Shown here: piece after piece, positions 44,401 through 53,711 of the stretch | Layout: the number at the start of each line of letters is the position of its first letter | How positions within the stretch are numbered: position 1 is the stretch's first letter | DNA from: Plazaster borealis | Lineage: Eukaryota > Echinodermata > Asteroidea > Forcipulatida > Labidiasteridae | Direction of reading: 5' to 3' | DNA: 64,000 nucleotides | Assembly: GCA_021014325.1 (NCBI GenBank) | Contig: CM037472.1 | Span: forward strand, 6,448,001-6,512,000 | Position numbers and translations under genes: made by a program | The notes under the pieces: generated by a model | Databases searched by the model: none | What the model was told of the DNA's origin: nothing | What the model saw: only the letters and a program-made list of their open reading frames with translations

Positions 44401-45985
44401 TCGTCCCCAAACCCCCCGACCCCCATTTTTTTGTTTAATCATAAAAACGGTATTTTTTTTAAAATTTGACTGAAAAGATCATTAAAATGATCTTTTCAGT
44501 CAAATTTGGCTCCCAGATTTTTCAGCTGATATTTTTTCAAAATCCATAGGTCGGAAAAAGATGATTGAAGAAAGGTTATTCATATTGGCAAAACAAGAAC
44601 AATTCTTCAAATATTTACTTAGGCTGCATTTTAGTTGTTTGAAAATGTTTACAGAAAATGTCATCTAGGAGTTGAAAGGGTTTAACAAAAAAATTAAAAA
44701 CATCAAAATCACACAAACCCTTTGTTTTATAGTGATTATGATGATATCTTTATTCTTTATTTCATATTTTGCCATGTCAAAAAACGCACCAAAAAAACAC
44801 AAAAACGCCCTCCCTCCCCCACTTCCCATCAAAAAAGGACGATCAACAATTTTTTATTTTTATGTGGCCTTATGACATTATTATGTTATAAACAAACTCC
44901 ACATGATCCGCTGTTTGAAATTTTCGAAATTTCAGAAATTATTCAAGGCAATAATATACAATTTGTGTTGTCGTTATAACCATGTTGTCGTTATCACGGT
45001 TTTTACGTTATGACGGTCGTCTCTTTATAACGAAAATTTCCCTCAGGTCTGATGGAATTGGTTGGATTTCTGTACGATCCCCAAGCTTTGAAGATGAAGG
45101 ACTCGGTGATACAGAAGAACTCCAAGCCGCATGGGAAGAATTGACGGACTCATCTGATACCATCGACTTCCAAACAGTCAAGAAACTAGCCTTGAAATAT
45201 AGGTAGGACCTTCTTATTCTGTACCAAGAAACGTGCTGGGTGTTCTGAAGCTATGGTTAAGTCCCAGCGTAATCGGAGACGAAAATTTTCGATCTTATAC
45301 ACATTCTGATTTTACTCATGGAATGATTTCCATTCACATAAAGGACCTGTGGATTTTTGCCCCCAGTTGTGATTTTACAAAGTGCTTATCATCTATCGTT
45401 TTGGGGAGTATAAATTGCACTTTGTGATGGTAATGTAATGATTGAAAAAAAACCACCCTCCTGCATTTTTCACACGTTATTGTTTCAGACGGTTATGGAT
45501 AAACCTTTGCTTCACTTTGAAGCGTAAAACCAATAACATGTACTAATCTGTGTTTTAATTTAAGGTGCCTGAGCGGTATTTGGCTTCTGTTTTTCAACAC
45601 CGGGACAGAAATCGACGAGGCCTGGGAAAAAATCGCCACGGCTACGGCGACAGACAAGTTGGGCTCGCACGCCAAAGTGTCGCCGTTGGAAGACAAGGGT
45701 GAAGGGAAGGCCCTCCATGGGCAAATGCACGCCGTGAGTGTCTACACCAGGAACTTCACCGACAAGGCTGACGTGATGGAGATGGAAAGAAAACTACGTG
45801 ACCTGGGGATGAGGAGTAGGATGGCGTACAAGCCAAGGTTCTACTCAATCATCGGTGTGTATGCACAGAATAAGTGGAGGCTGCGACCAGGTATCTACAC
45901 GTCTTACTGGGATGAAGTAAACAATAAAGCATCTATAAGGGATACGAACAGCTATCAGACAAAGCAAGCTCATAGATTTTATTGA
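35406..45985 (+). CDS. C11orf68-like: C11orf68/BLES03-family protein, copy 5, intact
   Basis: Coding exons 35406-35491, 43191-43406, 45047-45202 and 45565-45985 sum to 879 nt or 292 residues, all phase-2 joins. The first exon is 86 nt, exactly as in copy 1, and reads MTSRRSNSSDSDEDDQ then LAGCLSKLQ. The core reads FFDPSEYPEEKRLELLQKFF, SDGIGWISV, LALKYR, SGIWLLFF, DEAWEKIA, KLGSHAKVSP, SVYTRNFTDK, MAYKPRFYSI, NKWRLRPGIYTSYW. This is the closest of the five to the vertebrate C11orf68 layout and length. Its first coding intron (35492-43190) holds the 6.1-kb LTR retrotransposon; splicing signals are undamaged. A TATA-type promoter and UTR exon lie at 34700-34765. The known fold of the family is eIF4E-like; no molecular role is established here. 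Confidence 0.9.
35679..36821 (-). repeat. 3' LTR (1143 bp)
   Basis: Plus-strand ends TGTGGCG...GTTACA (TG...CA). It differs from the 5' LTR by one A/G near 35834, one T fewer in a T-run near 36256, and C/T in the last ten bases. The short G-rich word ttggggctg (minus strand, 36822-36830) is the only polypurine-tract candidate and is weak. Confidence 0.95.
37095..38051 (-). CDS. Accessory ORF with two C2H2 zinc fingers in the LTR element
   Basis: 318 residues. Fingers at residues 17-38 and 45-66 both have C-X2-C-X12-H-X4-H spacing (CRKCPKVF...HRHLKTAH and CLQCQFIC...HYSRVH). A long Pro/Thr/Ser-rich middle follows, then a basic, probably folded C-terminus (residues about 255-318: FELDDGTTLTTAKKVKK ... 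ETVTKTY). The ORF lies after the integrase tail and before the 3' LTR, 48 bp downstream and in a different frame. It is intact in a recent insertion, so it is probably useful to the element. Possible roles are nucleic-acid binding or control of transcription; neither is shown. The plus-strand open frame at 37021-37734 is its antisense shadow. Confidence 0.8.
   Translation of the reverse strand: MACPTPDDLDPTRLIRCRKCPKVFMQMRSLHRHLKTAHGPKQWSCLQCQFICGRRDNLRRHYSRVHPSNMDDLAGITPQAEVASSHNQDGRQRQFTEKHWGTQASHQFQRPQAPRRGSNPPATQSQCPEVPPILQPVTSCPPPTSTLGMMRPPLTSEPPTSAEGNPMLSNPLTSLWLPGDELLVDEMSLSPTASLNFFSEELYSEEPWMEERPTLAIPDEAPNTITSPPAVTTAAPPTAVSATTTPQPTPQPIEQQSSISFELDDGTTLTTAKKVKKSLLDKALAGKIVGITETVTKTYRTGKLSELKRIRVYNLNEE
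38099..38692 (-). pseudogene. Remnant of pol: integrase C-terminal domain
   Basis: The reading begins ...QQGYDRKISGRSLEEGDFVW and contains the GPY/F-type module (KLESRWEGPFLILDKLSDVV, YRLQRS, then VIHYDRLKIY), the end of Gypsy-type integrases. Everything N-terminal to it is deleted. It lies in the same frame as gag, separated only by one TAG at 38701-38699 and two codons. The acidic tail of about 100 residues beyond the module is of unknown role. Confidence 0.8.
38699..40387 (-). CDS. gag: Gag polyprotein of the LTR element
   Basis: 562 codons from 40387; the second Met (residue 15, MASQSSPRD) is also a plausible start. Residues 101-180 and 181-250 hold an 80-residue tandem duplication (VYFKE.GR.TH..SFLAGEAR, GPAMGTNLNGR). 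A retrotransposon-gag capsid region spans about 283-445 (FDGKTPWKDYRRHFEACK, ATLKG-like ASLKGLALKVL, LRELGQAVRELV). A CCHC zinc knuckle sits at C514-C527 (CYNCGGRGHFAKDC). The ORF is fully open. Gag would package element RNA in particles. Confidence 0.9.
   Translation of the reverse strand: MDIVGLFYFISTIIMASQSSPRDVSASNTEAETVEMRISKLMRQVEIEENQLQLSIDEISGRQQQFDKSRSMNGKDNSRSNGEGTGITHEPVVSSPEKGEVYFKESVGRITHQPSFLAGEARPLASIPFPGPAMGTNLNGRNDKSGGVVAPPVDARRRCSPVIGGAILPVTCNPDEESTEVYFKEGDGRNTHLSSFLAGEARPLASTPYPGPAMGTNLNGRSGSSEGATTLPVGTERCTSVYYGCGVEHSGSAVTPRPLNRDNQVHNPEGSRRYGATGRPNITPDRFDGKTPWKDYRRHFEACKSANGWDDNQAAIFLAASLKGLALKVLGCCDNVEGQPKLQYRGLFKSLDAQFGPGQMAENYLMELRSRRQGTNETLRELGQAVRELVILAYPEFGEEGRDRLARAHYTDAIERQSVREGIFRARPNTLDEAIRAAMATENFEKMESQREVARKPKFCRVSEKNDDQIVGQIQKVVNAQLNEFNGLRNQYQNRTTESPVHKAYMSQHNESICYNCGGRGHFAKDCTSPNIRSQRKSSGNDQRLTPRPEGKPYGQNLGEMR
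40388..40633 (-). promoter_or_regulatory. Element leader: tRNA-Leu primer site and twin hairpins
   Basis: Plus-strand 40614-40631 reads atcccacttctgacacca, the 3' end of a tRNA-Leu (CAG type) including CCA, so the minus strand is an 18-nt primer-binding site two bases from the LTR. Closer to gag are two copies of the hairpin gcgcctccaacggaggtgc (40422-40440 and 40458-40476), a 36-bp repeat. Paired leader hairpins are often packaging or dimerisation signals; that role is inferred. Confidence 0.8.
40634..41777 (-). repeat. 5' LTR (1144 bp)
   Basis: Partner of 35679-36821. It should hold the element's promoter and poly(A) signal on the minus strand; no single TATA box was assigned with confidence. 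Confidence 0.95.
41782..43190 (+). other. Remainder of copy 5 coding intron 1, with interspersed repeat
   Basis: No gene. 42560-42870 contains a repeat (aaactgaggctggaagggaaaatagtctgg, tctgacaaagtgg) that recurs near 51420-51590 (inverted) and 51770-51920. The intron ends with acceptor ttctttgtag at 43190. Confidence 0.5.
43800..44140. mobile_element. TTAA MITE, diverged copy
   Basis: TTAA at 43796-43799 and 44141-44144. Ends AGGTATTGTACAC and a degenerate complement near gtgtaggcctacagggcct. The interior (tagctcaattggtcagcgagatcacgaga) resembles the other TTAA elements. Lies in the intron between exons 3 and 4 of copy 5. Confidence 0.7.
44374..44872. mobile_element. MITE with AGGCCACATAA ends
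   Basis: The left end aggccacataacaaaaaaattgttgatcgtcc is mirrored by ggacgatcaacaattttttatttttatgtggcct at the right. About 500 bp, non-coding. It contains a perfect 22-bp-arm palindrome at 44462-44507. Confidence 0.8.
44462..44507. repeat. Near-perfect palindrome, 22-bp arms, 2-nt spacer
   Basis: Arms aaatttgactgaaaagatcatt and its exact complement are separated by aa. It could extrude as a cruciform, or fold as a hairpin in copy 5 pre-mRNA. Confidence 0.85.
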
Positions 45986-46325
45986 AAAAAAGTATACTCA
46001 GCAATTGTTTTAAAACAAATGAGGTAGAACAGATGTCTGTTGCAGGAATTTGAAGTTGTGTACAGTTTAGTTTACCAGGGTAAGCAGGATGCAACGTCCT
46101 GTCAGTGAGACCTGTTATTGACAGGATATAGGCCTACGCATAATGTGACAATATATACATTATTAGAGATGTTTGCAGAGCGCCCAATTAGTGTATCGTC
46201 AAATAGTGGAAATTCTCAAAAACGGCTTATTTAAGAATGTTGGCATGTAAGAAAATTTTGCACACAGTCTAGTCTAGTAAAATAATGTTGTTAAAGTTAT
46301 ACCCGCGTTTAAAATTATGAAATAG
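45986..46325. other. 3' flank of copy 5
   Basis: No gene. AT-rich; no strong poly(A) signal stands out immediately after the stop. Confidence 0.4.
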
Positions 46326-46660
46326 AATTAGCTGTTGCAAACTGCTTACCAACCAAAAGGACCTATGGTATAAATGCAAAAAATAGTTAATGGCCTGACG
46401 TTTCGACCCTAGCAGAGTCTATCTCGCAGGCTAAATGACAACACACATGAACAGGTATATAAGTGTAACAAAAGCATTCAAGTGGTTTACATGAATAGAG
46501 GCAGAGAGCAAACAGACAAGGCAAGGGTAAACCACTTGAATGCTTTTGTTAAATACCTGTTCATGTGTGTTGTCTTGTCATTTAACCTTCGAGAAAGACT
46601 CTGCTAGGGTCGAAACGTCAGGCCATTAACTATTTTTTTTCCATTTAAAGTTAATCTAAT
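46326..46660. mobile_element. Hairpin element with ~110-bp inverted arms
   Basis: 46380-46487 (aaatagttaatggcctgacg...aagcattcaagtggttta) is mirrored by 46528-46636 with few mismatches around a short spacer. It carries the word gacgtttcgaccctagcaga. Flank sequence aattagctgttgcaaactgc (46326) plus one arm recurs inverted at about 61045-61175. Confidence 0.85.
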
Positions 46661-47031
46661 TTCGTTTTCACGTACGAGTTTGACTTTGAAATTCTGGTGT
46701 TAAAGTTTAGTTTGAATATCATAACACCACTGTAGTGAGGGCGTTGATTGTAGTTCAGTCCTAATTTTAAGAACAAGATACTTTTGTGACCATAGAAAAG
46801 CACACACACAAAACCCAATAACAACAGGCGTTTTCATTTATTCGGGTGTCAACAGCTGTACATCATTTTGAGAACAGGGTGCTGGCAATTGACCTTCAAT
46901 GATATGCATATATACAAAACAGAACAGGTTGTGAGATTACTGAGGAAAGAAGTATTGGAAAGTATGCAGCTACTTTTAAAAATACCGTATCATTTTGAAG
47001 ATGAACTTAGTTTGTTAGCCTGCTTGTTTAA

Positions 47032-47398
47032 AGGCATCGTACACGTTTGGTAATTACTCAAAATATATATTAGCATAAAAACTGACTTGGTAACGAGCAA
47101 CGGAAAGCTGTTGATAGTATAAAACATTGTGAGAAACGACCCCCCCCCCCAGTAACGTAGTTTTTGAGAAAGAGGTAATTTCTCACTAAAATATTGAAAA
47201 CTTCTTGCAAGAAGTTTTTATTCCTAGATCTGAAAGCACACAAATTTTTACAACAAGAGTGTTTTTTCGTTCATCATTTTCTTGCAACTTCGATGACCAA
47301 TTGAGCCCAAATTTTCACAGGCTTGTTATTTTATGCATGTTGGGATACACCAAATGAGAACACTGGTCTTTGACAATTACCAAACGTGTACGATGCCT
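47032..47398. mobile_element. TTAA MITE, subfamily AGGCATCGTACACG
   Basis: TTAA at 47028-47031 and 47399-47402, ends AGGCATCGTACACGTTTGGT and its inverse. Internal sequence is the reverse complement of the nested element at 14616-14983 (gcaagaaaatgat..., gttaccaagtcagttttt). Confidence 0.85.
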
Positions 47399-47843
47399 TT
47401 AATAAAGATTGGTTGATACAATCCTTGTGCAAAATGACAGAGAAAAGTTGGGTATACTTTGTGCTGAACTATAGGATGAGATGCAAGAATGGCCAACAGG
47501 ATGGTTGAATACACACATGTTGAACTCTCACACTTCCAAATGCAAATATCTTTGAGTTATTCTTTGTGTCACCCTTTGTCTGTGCTCTTCATATCGGCTA
47601 AGGCGACGACTTGGTTGTCGTCTTCTAAGAAAGTATTCCAGGCATGGAGTTTAGTCTTGAATGAAGTAACGAGTCGGAGCATAAGTATAAAGCATAGGCC
47701 TCAGGTGTCCTTTAGATCAAGGTGCGGTAAAAGTGCTGACAGCAATACAGTTGTAGATATGGCAGATCTAGTATCAGGTGTTTTTTCTCCTCTCTCAAGT
47801 AACAACGGCGAGATCAGGTTTAAATAACTGTTTTATATGCAGC

Positions 47844-47902
47844 ATGGCGGATCCTGGTCTGTTAGAAAAGATGACGGTACATGGACGCAAGAAACCGGGA
47901 AG
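47844..47902 (+). CDS. Possible first coding exon of an unknown gene
   Basis: The sequence cagc precedes an ATG followed by 19 codons (MADPGLLEKMTVHGRKKPG) to a donor AAG|GTAACT. It has a good start context (gcagcATGG), with a possible acceptor at 47842. No downstream exon could be linked with confidence before the LINE fragment, so this is a weak call. Confidence 0.3.
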
Positions 47903-48059
47903 GTAACTGTTTCAAACACCGTGGATCACCATGTTTTATTATCAATTATACGATAAGTTCATGTTTAGGCTATAATGTGTAAAAGTTGTTTCTTTTTTGT
48001 TTCAAGCGTGTATCATTCAATTATGTGCCTGTGTATGGTACACATGTACGCACATTATT

Positions 48060-48875
48060 ACTTACTCGGTGTTCATGTACAGGACAACCTAAAATGGGAT
48101 ACCCAAATTGATTTTATGTGTACATCTTTTATTCAAACTTTATTTTCTACGACAGCTGAAACGGTGTAATATACCAGTTTGTGACCTCAGAATTGTGCAT
48201 ATCCAGTACATTAGACCTGCCATTGAATATGCATCTCCTGTTTGGTTTTCAGGACTAACTAAGGAGCAACTTGAGTGTTTGGAGAAATTACAAAAGAACG
48301 CTTTTCGCGTTATTCTAACATATGATTACTGTATGAAACACCCATGTATGTAAGATGATTTGTAACGATTTAAATATTCCTCCCATATCCCAGAGACTTG
48401 AGAAGTTGACCCTCAATTTTGGCAAGTCACTCCTTAGTTCAAACAGGTTCCGGGACTGGCTCCCACCTACTAGGAATAATGGTTTATGAAATACAAATCA
48501 CTTAACTACTGTTAAATGCAGAACCAACAGGTACAAGAACAGTTGTATTCCTAGCTTAGCTAAAATGTTGAATAAGCAGTGAAGATCATTTGGAATGGAG
48601 CTTATGTAAGTTGTTTATCCTGCCCTATTTGTTCTTTTTTTAGTATCCCTTTTTAATGGATTGAGATTTGTCTCGTCATGTTTGTCAAATGTTTTTCTTC
48701 ACTCCTTGTTTATATTAACGAACCTTTGTATAGTGCAATGTTTTATAATTTTATTTATATTTATGCATTTTTTCTTGTTTATGTATGTATAGTGCAATTC
48801 AACCTATCAATTGCCATAGTGTACAATTGTTCACGTTTTTATTTGTATGAAATAAGCCAATAATAATAATTAAAT
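48060..48875 (+). mobile_element. 5'-truncated LINE with reverse-transcriptase C-terminus
   Basis: Translated pieces in two frames read VQDNLKWDTQIDFMC, then KLYFLRQLKRCNIPV, IQYIRPAIEYASPVWF and LECLEKLQKNAFRVIL. Broken pieces follow (FGKSLLSSNRFRDWLPP-like at about 48420-48470). This is the C-terminal region typical of non-LTR reverse transcriptases of the Jockey/CR1-like kind. Frameshifts and stops make it dead. The 3' UTR ends in a (AAT)n run near 48860-48875. Confidence 0.8.
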
Positions 48876-50840
48876 ACATGCATACGACACATTGTACACG
48901 ATGATCATGACTCAAGTACAATAATATAGAAGATGGTGAAATAGTGTGGTCTCTGGATAGGTGCAATGATAAGGTGTGCGTGGGGCAATAATGATGTGGC
49001 CACTGCTTTTGAACGATCTGAGATAGTTACCATGTAGGCCTAATATATACATGTATATTACAGAGGTGCCTTTTGAGGTACAGTTATTCTGAACTATGAA
49101 ATATACAGGAAAAATAAACTTGATACAAAAGTAGGCCTACTCTGTTTTTATGACGATTTGGGTTTTAGTTAACAGCAGTACCACACGCATAACCAAACCA
49201 CCATGTCAGTTTCACATTTATAAATACCCATTGTGAGAAAATGTTCAAACTGTGAATCATTAAATTTTTAACGACAATATTGTAGAGTAGGTCAACCCAT
49301 TGGACCCGTCCGAACTGACAAGGGGGTAAAAAAGACCCTCGAGGTAAACTATATATCTAGGCTTCTCGTGTTGAGGAACGGAACGATATAGCATTATACA
49401 ATGTAGACCTTTCATGCAGATAGCCTACTCTTGTTTGTCTATTTGCAGTGAAGTCCCATCGCGGCGTATTCGCACTTTGAGACCCCGTCGTTAGTGGTTT
49501 AGTGGAGATGTACATGTATGTGGGAACTTGTTTGAACAGGCTACGTGATACTAAATGAACTTTAGTAGGCTGTGATTGTAACACCAATGTGTGAAGGCTG
49601 ATTTGAATAGAAGAATCATGCTCGCAACATACGTTACTATACACCCCTCCACACAGTAAACCCACAATAACAATCAAATTGCCTGAAAATATCACAAACA
49701 AATCTAAACAGAAGTATTTCTCACCGCTGTGAGGGAGTTCCCCGACCATGCAGCTATACCGGCTTTTACGCTACGACACTCACTGATTCGTGAGAGCTGT
49801 AAATGTCGAGCTGCTGGATGATGTTATTTAAAAGAAAATTACCGTAAAACTGTTGGTGTTATTCTCTGTAAGTCCCTTCACATTGTACAGTATGGGATTC
49901 TGAATGGCCATATTCTAATTATGTATAGAAATTCAGGAGCTAAAATATATTTAAGATAATTTTCAATTGATATTATTGTGATTTTGAATGGATTCAGAGA
50001 CCAGAACACTGTAAGCTAATTTGAATCGTCGTAGACATGAATTGTTTCTGATTACGTAGCCAAAGAGGGCGCTCTCTACGAGACCCGTCTGTTATCTGTT
50101 AACCACCAAGATTTTAAAAAAGTGCGGGATTTTCAGTTCCCCTTTTTGCTAGATGCAGGTGATGCGGATAGCGCCCCCAACAAAGGTTTGCAGGTAACCG
50201 GAATGAGTCTTGACTTGTATAGTCAATACTGATCGATAGCTATAATAATGTAGTGCAGGTGTCTCTTCCCGTTGAGATTGATTAACAAGCTGATGCGCAT
50301 TGATCTCAGGTTGTCGACATTCAGAGTCTTCACGCATCCTGCCAATGCGGGAGAACGGTACGCATACCTACCTCAGTATTGCCACATTATTTTAATATTT
50401 GTTTTTACAATTTTGAAACGCCTAATAAAGTCACCCCTTAGCTTTGGCTGTGTGATCGAAGGTGTTTACCTTTAGGTCACCTCGTGCGAGACACTTGACC
50501 ACAATTGCTCCTCTACACCACGAAGTATAACTGTGGAGGGTTCTATTTTACACAGCAGCTGCGGACTAATTTTAAATGTGTGGGTTGGGGTGGGGGTTCG
50601 TAGTATACATCCCACAAAATGTGATCCTATCATATTGTCAGGGAAAATGTTTACTAGCTTGGTAGAAAGTGGCGGGGGGGGGGGTCGGGGACAATGGCCC
50701 CCTGGTTCCGCCGCACCTGGTTTTACCTTGGAAAGAATCGTGCAATTAATACCCGCAAAATTTAATGGTATAATGTGAACTGAAATCCTATCGTGCTTGA
50801 TGAGTTTGGATGTATTTTGGTATAGCTTTGGCCGAGTTGT
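48876..50840. other. Intergenic, nothing recognised
   Basis: Open frames at 49357-49749 and 50533-50778 show no domain, and the latter runs through a G-tract (50672-50687). No RNA gene seen. Confidence 0.4.
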
Positions 50841-50844
50841 TTAA

Positions 50845-51225
50845 AGGGTCTGTAGGCCTGTACGTTTGGTAATGACTCCGAAAACTTATGGCAATAAAAA
50901 CTTACTTGGTAAGAAGTACAGCAGCTTTGGATAGTATAATGCATTTTGAGAAACTTTTCACCTCGAAGTACTACGGTTATGGAAAAAGATATCACTTTTT
51001 ATCCCATAAATTTGAATCTGAGAAGCTTTACTGACAGAAAAGTTTCTCAGATTGTGTATTCATTGCAGATTATTCTTCCTGCATGCGTGGACAAACCGCT
51101 CCAGAATTTGGCAATATCTCAAAAACGCTATCACCTTTTGAAATGGAATTTTCACAGGTTAGTTTTATGGTATATATCTTATAGATTGAAACAAAAAGTG
51201 GGTTCGAATTAAACGTACACTCCCT
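50845..51225. mobile_element. TTAA MITE, subfamily AGGGTCTGTA
   Basis: TTAA at 50841-50844 and 51226-51229. The left end AGGGTCTGTAGGCCTGTACG pairs weakly with the right end GTACACTCCCT. The body (gcagctttggatagtataat, tctcagattgtgtattc) matches 55030-55423 and 61542-61885. Confidence 0.75.
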
Positions 51226-51257
51226 TTAACAGGCGGTCTTCAACACAATTGATGTAC

Positions 51258-51397
51258 TGGGGTCGATTTCACAAAGCACTAAGATTCATCTTAAGATGAG
51301 TTGTCAGTTAATTTGTTTTGTGACACCTCACTTTGCTCAGCAATTAAGATTGGTTTGCACTTAAGGTCAACCTTAGCTCTTTGTGAAATCGAACCCA
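51258..51397. mobile_element. Short MITE with GGGTCGATTTCACAAAG ends
   Basis: Left ggggtcgatttcacaaagca is mirrored by ctctttgtgaaatcgaaccc at the right; about 140 bp, non-coding. Ends of this kind are widespread in marine invertebrate genomes (recalled, not checked). Confidence 0.7.
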
Positions 51398-51419
51398 GGC
51401 CCTATAATAACAATTGGTC

Positions 51420-51923
51420 AAGGATTTTGTTAGATTCAATCCTATACAACATTCTCTTCCCATCCTGTCATGTTCCCTATTATGCCTTTGCACATAATCA
51501 ATACCAATTTAAATTTATAACAAAAAGGGGCCAGACTGTTTTCCCCTCCCAGCCTCTGTTTGGTTTTATTGTTTGAAATGGAAGAATAAAAAGAAAGATG
51601 ACTGCATTATGATGAATGTCTATAAGTCAATTCTACCAGGGCCAAATTCTAAATTGGAGTGAAAGATACCCTACCAAAAGTGGTGTGGTATCGTTTGCGA
51701 TCAGCCGTCCTGAACAATATTCTATGACGAATTTTAATGTAAAAGCTCACTTGGTGTTGATATTGTGTAGCCGTCGTTACCCATCTTGATCAAACTGAGA
51801 CTGCAATAAGGTAAAGTCTGGTCTCTTTTTATGAAATTGGCAAAAACCCATAACGCATACAGGGAATCAGACAAAGATGGCCACACATTGTGATAAAGGT
51901 CTATGAAGTTGATTAGACCAGAA
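51420..51923. repeat. Interspersed repeat family, two inverted copies
   Basis: 51500-51600 (ggccagactgttttcccctc...cagcctctgtttggtttt) is the inverse of the repeat at 42640-42690. 51770-51920 (gatcaaactgagactgcaat, gggaatcagacaaagatgg) is in the same sense as it. Confidence 0.5.
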
Positions 51924-51928
51924 TTATT

Positions 51929-52100
51929 TCCGTGGAAAATGATATTAATGTAATAAAGTAAATTGTGTTGGAATCCAGAAGTATATCCGTGGAAAATGAT
52001 ATTAATGTAATAAAGTAAATTGTGTTGGAATCCAGAAGTATTTCCGTGGAAAATGATATTAATGTAGGTCTAATCAAGTAAATTGTGTTGGAATCCGAAT
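51929..52100. repeat. 57-bp tandem repeat, three units
   Basis: Units start at 51929, 51986 and 52043 with tccgtggaaaatgatattaa and end ggaatcc. The third has a 9-bp insertion (ggtctaatc) before aagtaaattg. Confidence 0.9.
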
Positions 52101-53020
52101 CGACGGCTTTAGCAGTGGCTACGGCCAGATTGCTGGAAAGGCCTATTATTTAATGTTAATACTGCAGTCAAAAGCCACAGCCATAGCCGAAGTCACTAAT
52201 TCGGATACGGCTTTGTTCCGTTTCCCTTGTAACCTCAATTGTGCAGACTCAGGCGCACAAAACATGACACCAACATACGCCGTTTTCCCATCAATTCTAA
52301 CACGTTTCAGAGTACGAATATCAGGTAGTTTTTTAAAATGATTATTAATTATTAAAACATTCTATGACCTTTTAATACTGAATGCTTGCACTACCCCCAC
52401 AGATTTTATTACGTAACAAGAGACATATAAATAGACGCAGATGTTACATTCCATGCAATAAAGCTAACAATTTTCACCGTGCAGCAATAATAGCGTATTG
52501 TGATTCTTGTTTCCAATTTATGTCAACATTTGTACAACTTTCTGGAAGTCTTTACAAGATACCTTTAAAGCAAAACATTGAGGCATTTTCAGCTCTACTA
52601 CCCATGCAATTCATGCAAAATTGGCATTTTCACGCTCGGGCTTTCTTCTTTATAAAAAGAAATACATCGGGCTGGCTGTCATTTAGTGATCCAGCCCAGG
52701 CATCATCAGGAACCCCGATCAGGCATATGGTATTCTACCCTGTCGTCATCTTGAGATTTTGAGCCAATTCTTCCGGTGATATTTATGCAAATTTGGCGTA
52801 GATTCTAGTTTTTCTTTTCTTGCTGTGACCTAAGAGAATATTCAGCAAGCTCTGTATGGCAGGGATATTCGAGACATCTCCCCATCGATAGCAGTTGTCG
52901 GGCTATGGTGATATTCCGTCAAGACGCCAATACCGTGGTTGAATGGTAGGGTGGAATTGAGTGTAGACAGCAAGAGAGGTATACACGCTGCTATCCTCAG
53001 TAGACGTACGGTATCTCGGA
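52101..53020. other. Intergenic, nothing recognised
   Basis: Open frames at 52153-52341 and 52382-52762 lack family resemblance and codon structure that would support a gene. Confidence 0.4.
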
Positions 53021-53711
53021 CTATAAAAGCAACCCAGACGATACGGCGTATAAATATCGTCCCTATGTGTCAAACTTAACACGTTTTTGCTGCGTATACC
53101 AGCGTTTCATTTCCGTCTTCAAGGGCAGCGTACAACCCTTCCTCATTAACCTACTGACATTTCGTATATCATAGTATTATTGGTGGTAAATATAGACTAG
53201 TGTATACAGCTCTCTGTATTCAATCATAACCAATCGCTCAGCTGGCGCGCATCTCAAGTTGTCTACGCGTAATCAAGGGACTTAATTACTTATCGTTCGT
53301 AGAGAGAGAGGAAGAGAGTGCACAGACAATAGATAGCGTTTGAAGTGTCACTTTAAACCTCAGCTTCCTCAATTTCTTGATGAGATTTGAGGGGAGACGT
53401 TAATTGGTACTGCATTTGCATACGGAGCTAATTAATTGTCTAGTAGACTTGGGGCGAGTGAGGCACATTTGCCGTATAGCATTGGATTATAATACCGTGC
53501 TACTGCGCATGTTATTGTTATTCATGTTTATTCAGTGTGTGTTTTCGTCGTCCACTACTAAGCTGACGGGATAGGTATTTGTGCGCGTGTTTATCGCCGA
53601 TGCTCACCCCGGGGGCAATTTAGTTTGATCTGCTTTTCAAAACCAACATCTGTGAAGTGACATCCAGTTGTGATGTATCGGTGGTGTGGGGTCGTCTGAG
53701 TACCTTTCATC
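53021..53711 (+). promoter_or_regulatory. Possible promoter and 5' UTR of the gene starting at 53712
   Basis: TATA-like words ctataaaagc (53021) and gtataaatat (53048) lie 650-700 bp upstream of the ATG, followed by a GA-rich run (gagagagaggaagagagtgc). Either a long leader or a closer TATA-less start is possible. Confidence 0.3.

Noticed and set aside
49357..49749. 130-codon minus-strand ORF
   Set aside because: No recognised domain, no splice signals, ordinary AT-rich context.
52382..52762. 126-codon plus-strand ORF
   Set aside because: No domain, no related copy, no clear start context or splice structure.
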